From the NCBI RefSeq assembly GCF_036785885.1, contig NC_092323.1, positions 14,640,501 through 14,704,500 of the forward strand: a stretch of DNA of 64,000 nt. The letters run 5' to 3'. The notes under the pieces are model-generated. The model ran no database searches. It was not told the DNA's origin and saw nothing but the letters and a program-made list of their open reading frames with translations. The DNA is from Coffea arabica (Eukaryota; Streptophyta; Magnoliopsida; Gentianales; Rubiaceae). Below are positions 36,201 to 49,400 of the stretch, piece by piece. The stretch's first letter is position 1. The number at the start of each line of letters is the position of its first letter. The position numbers were made by a program, and so were the translations under genes.

Positions 36201-38150
36201 GCTTTCTATTAGACAGAATACAAGCTTCAAATGGAACTTTTGCAATCCAAAATGACTGGTTTCATGATATGCTTCAGAGCAGAAACTTGGTATGTTTAGA
36301 TTCCAATTACTTTCCTGCACTGCAGCGACTGCTTTATGAGTAAGGGCACCCTTTAGACCACAATGCAATATTCTAGAACACTCGTCCTTAGTTTATTCTA
36401 ACAGAATCCTGTAATGGTAAATGCCTGAATAATTTGTTGTTCTATGATTCGTTTTTGGCAGGAGAGGACTACCTGATGAACGTGGTGCTGAAGCAATGAT
36501 GTTAGATGCATTGGAAAAAGTGGAAAAGGAAATCAAGAGGCCTCTGATGCGAAACGACAAGAAAGGGATGGCTCTCCTCATGGCTGAGTTTGACAAGATT
36601 AATCAGAAGTATGCACTTTCTAAACAAACAACTGAGCATTCACACAACTCAGTCCAACCATAACCATTCAATTGTTTTCAACTCATCTGCAACCACTAAC
36701 TCATAAATGATTTCTTTGTTGAAGCTTAAAGTTACATAAATGAAAATGAATTTCCTTGTTGATACTGCAGTAAAGCACACTGTTCACCTTTATGGAAAGC
36801 CGCACTCGGACGATAGAGTCCCTGTATTTTTTGACCTATCTTTCTCGCTAATGACATGAATAGTTTATGTTCTCAAGGAATTATAGACCTGATTGCAAGC
36901 TTATCTTGGGTTGGCTGTTGGCATGATTGTTGTATTTAATGCCTAGAAAAAGTCTAGTTTTTTGAGAATTTTGTTTGAAATGGATATAGATAAGAGAGCA
37001 TACTGGTTTTTAGTTAGTTAAGTTGCATACGTGCTTATTTGTTCAGGCTTGGAATTCGGAGGGATGATCTGCCCAAGTATGAAGAGCAGTTAGAGCTTAA
37101 AATTGCAAAAGCACAGTTAGAGGAACTAAAAAAGGATGCAGTCGAGGCGATGGATACTCAGAAGAAAAGGTACATCAATTTGACCATTTCAATGTAGACG
37201 TTTTGCCTTGGCTTATATTTTGTCCTGCTGTCATGGGAATTTCATGAATTTAGAAAAGTTTGGAAGCTATCCATTGCTTCATCTAAATCTTGGATGATTA
37301 TAAAAGTCTTTCGGTTTTTGTGTGAAAAAGGTTTGTGATACGAAAATTACAAATTGAAATTTGTAATATAGACTATTTAGATTAGAATGGTGACAGGGCA
37401 GTTGTTCAGTTGATATGATAGATACGAAAACCCCTCCCTTACCTATTTATTTTTTTGTTTGCTCTAGTTTATTAATTTAATTCAATTAAGAAGGACTTAT
37501 CTTTTCTATGATGATCAAATGTGGTCCTTATTGTCAATTTTATTCAAATAATGATACGAGCTTTTTTTAATTATGAATGTTTTTTAAAATTATGCATGTA
37601 ACTTGGCCTACAATTGTTGGTTGAAAACATTAGAAAGAATGAAGGAAATTAAATATGCATGCAAAGGTCATCAATAAACAACTTGCCGACAATAATATAA
37701 CATGGACAGGATAATTTTTTTCAAACAAGTATCTGTTTTATGTTGAAGCTTGAAGTTATGGATCTAAACTACGCCAAAATTCACACCAATGTAATGGGTG
37801 AGATGTAGCTTGAAGTAGATTATTAGTTTATTTAGAAAGTTGAATTTGTTCACATTGCTTAGATTGAAGTTGATATAGGCATATCTTAGCATGGGCCAAA
37901 TGGAAATAACTTCTGGAGGTGTGTAATGTTGCTTGCTTCTCTTGGCTGATCTAATAGTGCAGCAAAATGTTGAACCATCTGATGCTGTTTGTGACTGGAA
38001 AAGGAAAGAAGAAGATTCAATGAATTAAGATTTCTACTGCTTCAATTACAATTCTGATATTTAATCTTGCTTTTTCTATTTTTCAGGGAAGAATTCAAGG
38101 ATGAAGAGATGCCTCATGTGAAGTCTCTCGACGTCAGAAATTTCATTTGA
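33230..38150 (+). CDS. MGP1: Mitochondrial ATP synthase 24-kDa subunit (MGP1)
   Basis: A plant-specific subunit of the mitochondrial F1Fo ATP synthase, 241 residues. Seven exons: 33230-33262, 33434-33536, 34024-34168, 34618-34728, 36462-36608, 37047-37169, 38087-38150. The first 30 or so residues (MASRLLAKSKQ...) are basic and hydroxylated, a mitochondrial presequence. The rest is charged and mostly helical, with landmark phrases FRKEKITIDPDDPAAV, RDIPDARTYLL, RGLPDERGAEAMM, and the ending MPHVKSLDVRNFI, which matches Arabidopsis At2g21870 (MGP1, needed for pollen mitochondria) from memory. Residues about 195-230 look like a coiled coil. Exons 1 and 2 are joined after CAG and the phases agree throughout. 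A SINE sits in intron 4. Confidence 0.93.
35618..35755 (-). mobile_element. tRNA-derived SINE in MGP1 intron 4
   Basis: On the minus strand, a Pol III A-box TGGTCTAGTGGCTA (35738-35725) is followed about 30 bases later by a B-box GGGTTCAAATCCC (35695-35683), with the spacing of a tRNA. The 5' part GAGGAGGCCTTGG resembles plant SINE heads. The 3' side has two imperfect copies of a GC-rich phrase and ends in a run of about 21 T. Target duplications were not found, so the exact ends are approximate and an old tRNA pseudogene is an alternative. Confidence 0.6.
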
Positions 38151-38838
38151 GATTATTTTTCTTAAAATCAGTCTGTTTTTGGAGCTGATGATGATTGGAT
38201 TGGACCATCTTGTCCCCGTAAAAAGTCCAATTGAGATTTCAAAATAAGGGGATTTAAGAGCTAGATAAAGGTTTCTACTTGGTGTTTAAATTCTTGCCTT
38301 CTTTTTATCTGATATGCTCTGTACTGAGATCTGAAAATTCAATTGCCAAAGTTGTTTTTTTCCCCCCTCTCTCTCTCTCTCTCTACACTACGTTATATTC
38401 ATGGTCCTTTTGTTGCCCAAAATTGAAAGAAGTATTTGTTGGGATGATAATTACATAGACAATCCTTATTTTTGCTTCATAAAGCTGCTCATCTTGTTGA
38501 GTTTGTTTTGTCTGTTCCAAAAAAAAAAAAATTGAAGGGTGTGTATATGCATGGTTATGCATGTTGATGCAGACAAATGCATACCTGATATGGTTGCTAC
38601 ACTGGAGTAAACAAGAAAACGAGCAAAAACTGGTAAAAATTTTAAACATCTATTCAACTGTTTGAAGGCATATAGAAATGTGGCCTCAGTACCGTGGTTG
38701 CAAGTGCTAGTCTTGGACGCTTGTGGGCGTGGGGGTTCTGCACTACATTGATGTTTACTTGGTATCTTTGGCTATTGGTGCTAAATCCTTACTCGAGCTC
38801 ATGGTGTGTTGGTGTCTTGATGCATTGTCAGGAGGGTT
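38151..38838. other. 3' flank of MGP1
   Basis: Expected 3' untranslated region and spacer. It includes a short (CT)n run near 38367-38385. No gene is seen. Confidence 0.5.
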
Positions 38839-39020
38839 GTTCTCAGCTAGGGTTGCAAACGAGCTGAGTTGAGTCGAATTTTGGCCTAATCGAGCCGAGT
38901 TTCGACATAATTTCATTGAATTCGAGCTCGAGCTCGAATTCAATGAAATTATGTCGAAACTCGGCTCGATTAGGCCAAAATTCGACTCAACTCAGCTCGT
39001 TTGCAACCCTAGCTGAGAAC
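38839..39020. repeat. Perfect spacerless palindrome, 2 x 91 bp
   Basis: Positions 38839-38929 and 38930-39020 are exact reverse complements, compared base by base, with no mismatch and no loop. The centre is GAGCTC|GAGCTC. Most of each arm is the left end of a CGAG-rich MITE (TAGGGTTGCAAACGAGCTGA...), and the outer 9 bases (GTTCTCAGC) lie outside the MITE end. Confidence 0.97.
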
Positions 39021-39352
39021 GAGATGAGCTGACAATTTCAACCTCGAGCTCGAAAAAATAAAAAATAATTATTTTATTTTAAAAAAAATAAATAAAATAA
39101 TATTTTTTCTTAATAAATAATAAAATATTAAGGATATATATGTAATTTTACTATTAAAATTAAAAAATATAAAAAATATATATATTTAAAATAAAAAATA
39201 AAAAATATATTTATACTTAAAATAAATAAATAAATATATATATATATGTATATATATACCCGACTCGTGAGCTAACGAGCTTAATATTTTGAACTCGAGC
39301 TCGATATTGAATGTCGAGCTCGAGTCGAGCCGGCTCGATTCGTTTGCCCAGC
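38848..39352. mobile_element. CGAG-rich MITE, copy 2, rearranged
   Basis: Same family as 1337-1712, in opposite orientation: the AT core around 39060-39180 ('aataatattttttcttaata', 'ggatatatatgtaattttac') is the reverse complement of 1530-1620. The right end reads CGAGCCGGCTCGATTCGTTTGC. The left end has been duplicated as a perfect palindrome. No clear target duplication remains. Confidence 0.7.
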
Positions 39353-40401
39353 ATAACATGGTACATGTGTCCATGGACTGTTTAGCATGACAATGATTTT
39401 AGTGGTCCTTTTAAGGATGTAGAATATCATAAGACATGATATTTGCATGGTCAATAAGTACGTGATGAAGTTTTATGTTTATCTTGTACGTTGTCACAAG
39501 TTGCTGTAAGCTTGGAATAAATCAATTAACCTTAATTTGAGGTGTGAGACACACAATTCACTGGCTCCCTTTTTTCAATTATGGTACAAGGACTAATTTA
39601 AGTTTTCTCGTGTAGTGAGCCGTTTAATTTTATGGTCTCTCAGTTTTATAAAGGTATTATTGCAGTTTCTGTTCAGTTCTGATCGACTCAGCTCGCCCAG
39701 CTTGATTCTCATTCAAAACCAGTGGCTGGAGCAACGCCAACAACAAATTGGAGTCAAACTCCAAAGCCTTTAGTTAGTGGTAAAACTCGCTACTTAGGAT
39801 TCAAAGCCGGAGAGATTGGATTGAACTCAAACTCAAAGCCCGAAGAATTTTATTTTGCCTAGTGGCCAACGTAATTGAGCATATCCAATAAAGGCTCAAG
39901 CATTTTGATGGTTTGCTAATAAACCACAACATTTTACTCCTGAGGAGCTAGAAATACACTTTTGAAGCCATTACCAACTGTTTTATTTCCCTTGAAGCCA
40001 TGTCAAGCTTATCAATTTCACGGTAGTTTGATCGTAGATATTCTCAGCTTCATGCAAACTACGATGAATCTTTTGATCTTCCACTCAGCTATCGGATACC
40101 ACTATACATTCAGGCTCATGTTCAAAATGAACGTGTATCATAAACCTTATAATCGAAACCAAAATTGAGCACCATTTCAGATGCTAGTCGTCGCTGTCAA
40201 TTAGTTATGAGCAGCCAGAAGAAACTAATGGAGCTGCTGTACATCAGTAGGAAGATCTTAACATTGAAATGAGATAGAAACCTACTGGGTTCCCTCTTTG
40301 CCAATTATAGGTCCCTCCCACCAAAAGTTGATTAGTAACAATAAGAACAGATAATCTAAAAACACCAAGCGGAAGAAGGATTTCACATCATACTTGGTCC
40401 G
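39353..40401. other. Convergent spacer between MGP1 and NAT10
   Basis: No gene recognised. The part next to 40402 should contain the NAT10 3' untranslated region. Confidence 0.5.
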
Positions 40402-43400
40402 TCAAGCCTTCCTCTTCTTATTTGACTTTGATCCGTGATCATCCTTGTTTCTTTTCTTCCCACTCTTTTGGCTGTCATTTTTCTTCCCATGCTTTGCAGC
40501 CTTATCTCTGTGGGATTTTACACTAATGAGACCACCAGGAAGCACCTTCCCACTACCATTTTGTAAAGCATGTTCAAAATCAGCCTCTCTGTCTACAATG
40601 GCATACTGCTGGAGAAGCTCTGGCTTTAAAAACCCGTCCATCTTGGCATTCATGTCATCCTGTGAATGGTGTCTTAGGCATGACAAGGTCTTTAACAAAA
40701 AATTACTGCGTACGAAAATAAAATATGCAAACCTGAACTTTTTTTGCTGCTTCATCAAGATCTTCATCAATAGAGATACTGTGAGGATTCAAAGAAATCT
40801 GAAACAAGAACAAGTACTTTTGACATATTAACTAACTAAACAAGGTAAAAATTAGTCTAACGTGATAAGATGGCTTCTTGTTATTCTGATAGGTAAACTG
40901 TGTCATAAGGCACTCTCAACGAAGGAAAGTGAGCCAAAAAGAAAGAAATTCAAGTTTGTTTCCTAGTATTTCATGTTAAAAGTTTTTGAACCAATGAATT
41001 ACCTAGAATGTATTGCAGCAGTGATACCTAGAAACTCGTAAAAAAAAAATCATATTCTCAGCATGCAAGTAACATACATGTCAATCTGGAGAATGATATT
41101 CCAACAGTAAGATATGTCCTAAGAATCTCAAATAATCATCAGTGGAATTATTTACTCCATCAGATTTTGCGGTCATGGTGAACATTCCAGAGAGTTTTAA
41201 GAAGCTTCAAGTTTTGACCAATACAAAATCAGCTCAGAAAATAAACTTCAAAAATTTCCTTTTTATCCAAATATTGACCTATGATATTAATGGTAATTAT
41301 TTACTCAAGGCTCTTTTTCTGCAAATTGTTGAAGAAGGAAAGCATGGGAAAGTAGCCAAGGTCTTTTACTTATCAACTAATGATGCATTTGCGTAATTGA
41401 AAAAATAACCACAATTAAGAAAGGAGGAACCTTTTTCTCAAGTGTAGGAGACAGCTCAATCAAACAAAACAATGACCACAATGGATTCTAATGAACAATA
41501 TCTGAGCTCCAAAGAAATAATTTGCTTCTCAACTTACTTCTTTTAGTCGAGGCATGGTTGAATCAATCTCATTGGATGCTACACTATAAAGATATTTGTA
41601 GAACTTCTTCATCACTTTAATAAACAACGACAAAATTTGCTGCCCTTCCAGCTTCATTTCTCCCTGTAAAACAGCAGGTACAAAGGAGATAATTAGGTCC
41701 TTAATTTTTCTTTCTTTTTTTTCCAAAAAAATTGCCTTCAGTTAAATTTGATTGGTCAACCACCATAGTCATTCTGTCGAATTTGTTTCCTCAACAACAA
41801 AATAGCAATTGTTAATTGTTCAAGGAAAGCCAAAAATTACAGGCTGGTTTCTGTACATTATGCTATAACTTGTAATATGCTCACATCAACTGGTAACAGT
41901 GACAAATCACCAAGTCAACCAACTAATGATATGATTTTGGCTATTCAAAAGAAGAAAATTTGTGAATGCTCCTCATTTAAGACTTAGTCTAACCAAACTA
42001 CAAAGAATCAATCTGGTTAAGTCTTTTCACAACCACCCAACCATCTAAATCAGTGATCAAGATAAATAATGAGTGCAGATTACAGAGGCATGTTGAAATT
42101 CCTAATTATGAACCAACAAATGGAAGTTTTTTTTTGATTAATTTAGTAATTCACAAACAATTTTTAAAAGAAATGGTTGACCAAGAGAGCAAACCTCAAT
42201 AACAGATATGTCCTTTCTCTGCAAGCCCATGCAAAGCAAAACAGAAGCCTGGGTATATGATAGCGTAACAGGAAGCTTCTCCAGGAAATAAAGACGTGCA
42301 AGCTTCGGCACAATGTCTAGAATCTGCGTTCAGTGTAGAAACAAAAACATATTAGAATAAGAGCACAAAATATTATTCATGTACAAATCCTAAAAATTTC
42401 TCAAACATGCTATAGATGCATTTGCACAGGATGGAGCACCCTCTTAATGAATTCACACTCAAATGGGCTGAACTTTACAGCCCTATTTGCATGAATACAA
42501 ATTCCAAGAAAAAAGTTGCCATGTTTGTTCCTAAACAACAGCTAGGAATACAAAGAGAAAATGTCACCTCGCAAAGATCCAGGAAAAAGTGGAGAAGATC
42601 TTGAACAAAACCAACATATTCACAACTCTCTCAATTCTCTCCTCCCTAGCGCCACCGACAAGCTTTTGCCAGTACCAAATAACAGGATCCCTTTCTAAAA
42701 TTTTTTTCCTCCCAAGTCTCCTTTATCATTGTTATCTAACACCCAAAAATTTCCATCCCTGTTTACATCCAGGCTGGACCCTGACGTCACACCAAACAGC
42801 ACACGACCCATGTTCACTTAAGGGCTCATAATATGTGTTAGTAGCAATGAAAGCACATTACTCTGCCCCATGCAAATTACTAACTACACCACCTGTTGTA
42901 TTTTAGTGTTTATGCCATGATTCAACAAGTTTCTTTTAAACCCGTAAAGCTTTGGAAAGAAGAAGCTTCTGTCAGTAGATAGATTCTAGCAATTAAAAAG
43001 GATATCTGGACAAAAGAGACCATTGCATTCCAGTGAACGACAAAAACTTCAAGTCTAAGCAGAAAGAGCTTCCAGGGTGTATGGGAAACAGTAATGGGTT
43101 CAACACTGAGCCTGAAGCTCCATTTCCTGATGACAAGAGTATAATAGTCATACAGCACAACTAATTATTTCAATCTAGTTTGGATTTCACAAAGTGCTTT
43201 TTGGCTTGGGAGACTGGTGACGTGGGAGTGCAACAGGATTGTTGCATCTAACTTAACCACTTATACCAGATTCTAACAGGAGATCTTACCATGCGAAAAT
43301 CAGCAAGATTGTTTGTGTAAGCTTCCAGTCGCTTCATATCATCTGGAGTCACAATTTCTCCAGTTGACTTTAAAAATTCGTTTGAAGAGTGCAAAACAGG

Positions 43401-46400
43401 GTCCACCTCAGTGAAGTTAATTTTTGGATCCAGAATACTGCACAAGCATGGAGAATATAAGCACATATTGCGGACTACGTATGCCAGCTAATGGCACCAA
43501 ATTTCATGGTCAAACCTCATTGCAAGCTTGTATTCCATGGAATGGAAGCTGAAACCTAATAGTTCTGCGAATCGCCTCCTGTAATCTGAGACAGTACCCA
43601 GTAGATTATACTTTATTAAGAGTAAGCTGATGAAAAGATCAGACGAGCAGTTTCTGAAACAATAACATAGAACATACCTTGGTAGAAAGGGCCAAAAAAG
43701 CCCCACTCATCAGATCCACTAGCTTCGATATCATCATTATTTAATGGCTTCAGAACCATGCATGTATGCTCACCAGTCACATTACTCTGACTCAAAGTAA
43801 TAATGAATAAAGATCAGCAGTTGATTATCTAAATTCATAGGGACAAAAATGTGTATAACCCTTCAAGCCCAACTTATTAAAAAATCCTTGAGGTACTCAA
43901 CTGGAATATGTCCAATGTAGAACGGACCAAATTTATGTTTCCTCCAAAATCGAAAAAGATCCTGGGTAAGCCCAAATGACACACCAACATAGTGAAGCTT
44001 TTCAGGCTTTCTTTCATGAAGATGCACAAGGAGAGGGGGAAGGTCTGTCCTAGGTCTTATATTTTCTTCTAACAAAGAGACCTGCAATAATAGCATGTTA
44101 TAAATCAGATTATAACTACTAAGGATAACCAGTAAGATGCCTCTAGCTGATCCATCAAAACACATTCCATTACACACTAAAATTTTCAATTATCAGATCT
44201 GAACTATCTTCTTTTATGTTTCCCATTTTGGAAGAGGGGAAGGGGGAATATTTTTGCAGAGTCGGCTAGAATATTTAGTCAAAACACAACAGCTTGTAAT
44301 ATATACTAAGTGGCACATTTTTCCCCCAGAAACGGCACTTGGCATATGTAACCAGCCACACTTTACGATTATAGGGTAACTAGGGCTACATGAACCCAGT
44401 TGAGTTTTGGCCTAATCAAGTATGTAACCAACCACACTTTAAAATTATAGGATACCTAGTGCTACATAAGCCGAGTCAAATTTTAGCCTAATCGAGCTGA
44501 GCTTGTCTCAATTTAAAAATGCTCAAAATCCATCGAGCTCTAAAAGCAAAACTTGAACTCGAGCTTGAGCTTGAGCTTGAGCTCAAGTTTGAGGCCAGTT
44601 GAACTTGAGATCAAATTCGAGCCTAATTGAGCTCAAATGCAAATTAAATATAATTATTAATTGGATAAAATAGAAATTTTACTTGGATAAAATATAGGGG
44701 ACAAGCATGTAATTTGACTACTAATAAAAAATTTAATACAAATATAGGGTCGAGCTGGCTCAACAAGCATACTAGCTGAGTATCTCTAAACTCAGGCTTG
44801 ACTAGAACAGCTTGCTAAGTTGGCTCAAGCTCGAGGTCGGTGTTGACTGAGCCAGCTCGATTCACTTGCAGCTCTAAGGATAACTATCCTGATATCTTCT
44901 TTTGCTCTCATTTCAGTTCTCAAATTAAATTGATGTCAAAGGAGCACCAGCACTTGTTTCTACCCATTACCTGTCTTTCCCTAAATTCATAAAAGAAGGA
45001 TTGAGGTTACACCTGACTACGACCTATGCACGTATGTGAAGAAATCAAGAAGAAAGGGGAAAGGAGAGCACTTGAACCTTTTCTGCAGCCTCAGTAACTC
45101 TAACTTGTGGACTTTCCTGTGTGTCTTCAACATCAAGTTCAGCGATTGAAGTCAATTGCCCTTCGAAGTACCTACATAAAGAAACTTGTATCAAACACTT
45201 CTTATTTTGATCTCTTTAACTTTTACTTTCCATCACATGTTTCTTTCTCTGCTATAGTTTTTTATTAATATCTTCCCATTGAATTATTAAAATTCTGATA
45301 ACTATTATCCCTTAAATTCATCAAAGCATACCTTGCTCAACCTAACTGATGCAGCACAACTCAGTCCTTAAGATCAACCTAACTGATTCAGCACTATTCA
45401 GTCCTTAAGACAATTGTGGGATTACCTATTCTACTCATTTTGCAGGAAGAATGAGATTACCAAATGTCCATCTCTATGTAAACATGCAATCCTTAGAGTC
45501 AATGTCCTTCGAACCACATTGTCATTTCACTCTTTATTTAGTACTCCACAGACATGCAGCTGTCTCTTAGACTTATATATTGTGTCCACTCATGCAGAAA
45601 TAATGCATGTCACTGTAGAACTTACACATCCTATTCTTCTACAAAGCAAGGGAGGACAATTGCTTTTGATGAAGCCTAAGCACCTGCTAAAGCATCTAGA
45701 TTCTCCTGAGTTGTAAAACCATCTAATCCACAAATATGTCCTCTGGAACTCTGTTAAAAGTCTGCCTCCAATTTGTTACTTCATCAGTATTGGCAACACT
45801 ATTTTGCTAACTTCGTTCACAATATCTAACAAAGTGTGCTTGGAAGGTTTGAATTTAGCCAGACCCGAAGAATGCAGAAACCAAAAGTGCACAGATAGCA
45901 AAATTTCTTGGTTAATGTCCAATCCACAACAAATTTGCTACTAGGTTGAGAATTATGAACTGGATTGGATTAAAAGCATGAAACTGGTTACCCAACTTGA
46001 TGTTGGCACCCAAAAGCACTTTTAAGCTCAATCTATCAGGCCAAAGTTTTAGCCCTTAAATTCATTTCACAGATGCCCTCTTAAACCAATTACCGGAAGG
46101 TTAGTGGATCACAAACAGTAGAAAGTCAAACTCACCAGAGGGTTCAGGTAAAAAAAGCTTGGTCAACAAGATAAAGGCAGCAATCTTCAAAACATATAAA
46201 ACAAGATGATCTAGGAAATTGAGAATACCTTGTTAAAAGTTCAACAGCAGTAGACCCATAACCAAGCTGCAACGACAGCATAAATTAGCGGGAGATAAAG
46301 AGGAAGTATTAGAAGATCTTTTCATAGGCACAAGAAATTACCTTCATTGCACTTGGATGGGTTGCAATACGTACTATGCGAGCACCTGAAAGACTTGGGA

Positions 46401-49400
46401 AAACTGAGTCCCGAAACTGCTGACAAAATTTCCAAGGTATTTGGTCTCCAAAGGGCTGATGACCATCACTTAGGCTTCTAATTGCAGATTTACGAGAAAT
46501 TTGTCCTTCAAGAGAAACCTAAACATAAAATAATGAAAATAGTTTAGTTCCTAGCATTCTATAACAATTCATGAAATAATGAGGGGTCTGCATGGATTGG
46601 AGTTTCACGAAAAAACTAGTTTTTGAAACACACACATCTATAATAAGATCCCTAAAAACACCCAAAAAAACCGTCAAAATACACCTCAAAAAACACACAC
46701 CACCTCAACCTTGCATAAATAATAATTAAAATAAATAAAAAATCAATCCTTAATGCTCCACCACCATCCCCCATGCCCCACCACCCCCACCCTTCTTCAA
46801 AACCCTGGCAACACCCCCCCCCCCAAAAAAAAAAAAGAACTCCACCACACCCTTTCTGCCACCCATAACCCTCCCCACCAAACCCACCACTCTTCCCACT
46901 CCCCCTCCCTCTCTTCTCCCCCCTTTCTCCACCAAAACCCGCCACCCAAAACTTCCCCCACCCCGAGAACCACCCAATCTGGTCTCTATAGTTTCGCACC
47001 TGCTCTTTAGTACATTGACTTACTATTGCTCCCCAGGTACATTATCTTTCATTCTATATCTCTCTCTTAAAATTTTCTTTCTTGCTCCTCATCTTCATCT
47101 AATTTTCCCCTCGGCCTTTCCCAATTTTCTTCTCTTCTGAAGGGGTCTTTGAGGGATAAGGGTTGAGGGGTGTTTAAACAGTTACACCAGATGGTTCACA
47201 ATAAGAGGGGACAAAATTTATTGTTACTCAAAACAGTATTATCTGCCAACATCTGCATCTAAGTGCTTTAACACTCTCCAAGGAGAAATAAATATCCAAA
47301 CAGCTAACCCTTACTGATGCACATTTTTTAGATTCTATAACCAGCATATAACGAGATATTCCTAGATTTTCTTTGATATCTTGCTTAAACTGTTCCATAT
47401 TAGGGTACAATTTTATGCTGATATTACTTTAGCTGACAGGATTTTGCATTTTCAATAAACATGTAATAGCATCTAATTATAGTCACTACTACCAAAATTG
47501 AGAAACCAATATCAACAGGCATTTATTTTCAGAAACACTGCTCAAAAAAGACAAGTACCAAACAGCAGCAAGGCAAACCTGGACAACGCACAAAATATCA
47601 GGAAGATGATTTTTTGACTCATCAACAGGACCTGGAAAAGGATCGAGTTAACTGATGCACAACTAGCTGAAAATAAAACGAGAAGAATCAATAGACATAA
47701 CACATACCAAGTAGCACAAACAAGTGGTGAGCTGGAGCATCTGCCATTAGTTGTAGATCATTTGGAGAGTTCTTGTAGTGAGAAGCAACATATAGGGCCA
47801 TCATCCGCTGCATAGTGAGTGGTACTCATCAATACAACTAAACAGGTGAATTGGAAATGGCCAGGAAAACTGAACTGAAATACAAGATGCATTACCTGCA
47901 AAAACAGCTCACTGTCTCTATGATAAGAGAAAAGGGTATCCCGATTAACATAGTAGAGATCACACTCACTTGGTGATGGTAACCTGATTCAACAAAACCA
48001 CGAGTCTTCAATACAAAATGAAGACTATACCAGCACCAATAATTTGGTAATTAAGAAAATCCAACCTGATGATATTTGGGACAGCATTTGTCGCATCCAA
48101 ACAAAGTAAAGCATGAAGCCACGATTCAATTGGATCACCAGAAGCGTATCTGATAGATTCACCTAATTCTATCTTTTTGAAAAGCCGACCTGCAGTTCAG
48201 AGCAATTGAGATGTGAGCAAATTACCATCCAAACTAAAATACATGAAAGGTTTCCTAAATATCCTAAGCTGAAGACATGAGGTGCTAAGAGTGAATTACA
48301 AAAACCAGAGCACATTAAACAGTAGCAGTGCCCCCTAATATGGTTTATGATGACCAATTCACAGCTTAGCAGCATATAAACTAACTTATTTCCAAACAAG
48401 TAAAGAACATTTGTTGACATCACACATGCTTCTTATGTAACTCGTTGAGTGGTTGTCTCAGCACACAAGTCCATCAATAGTGAACATAAGTATGGCTTCC
48501 ATGAAATTATAGTTCTAAATAGAATCCAGCTCCAGAGAAGCATATTTTATAGCAAATTTTTTTTAACACAATAATTATCTTTATGACATGATTTAAAAAG
48601 TTTATCTTCGACATCCAAGATTCTGTTCATAGATCTGCAACTGCTCAAGGACTGGAATAGTATCCATCTTATACTTGTCTAGTGAATAAGCATTTATTTC
48701 CAGGGAGAAGTGCTTAAATATACCAAGGAAAATAAGCACAACCATTCATAGCACAAATGTAGTAACAAAAGTCAAGCTGAAATACCAGATAGGGTGCTCT
48801 CTACATTTTTATTTGACATTTGACTTTGCTCCTCAAGTTGCTGCAGCAGCTTCAGTGATAAAGACCGCCCAGTACCTTCGTAACTTCAAATGAAGGTAAA
48901 TTATGAAATAGAAAAATGTATGCTACAGCAGCAGCTTTGACACCTTAGAAATACCCTCCAGAAACAGTATCAACAGTAGGCAATGATAATGATAGCAGTA
49001 AAACAAGATACAAATGAAAACTCAAAAGCTTCTTAGCAACAGTTATATAAGTTATCTTAATAAGACATCATTGGAAAATGCAGGGCTTCTTAGAAAAAGT
49101 CATACAAGTTCGTGACATGAAGAGATAAAGAGTATACCCATTAACAGTGGATGAAAGGAAGATGAGGTATGGACCAAGCAGAGACTTGACAACTGGCAAT
49201 GGAATAGCAGCTGCTTCATCAATCACAAGCAACTCGACCTGGGAGAGTTTTTCATGTTCATGCGGTTGTACATACTGCAAAAGAACAGAATGATATCCAA
49301 AATCAACAGTAGAACAGCTAAGACTCAAAATAAGATGGGAAAAAAAAGTACTCAGTAAATCCTTACTTCATCCCAGGCTAACACACAAAACACTACCAAT

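Noticed and set aside
46652-47010. Gly/Trp-rich and His/Pro-rich frames in NAT10 intron 15
   Set aside because: Low-complexity translation of a strand-biased C-rich tract, not protein-coding.
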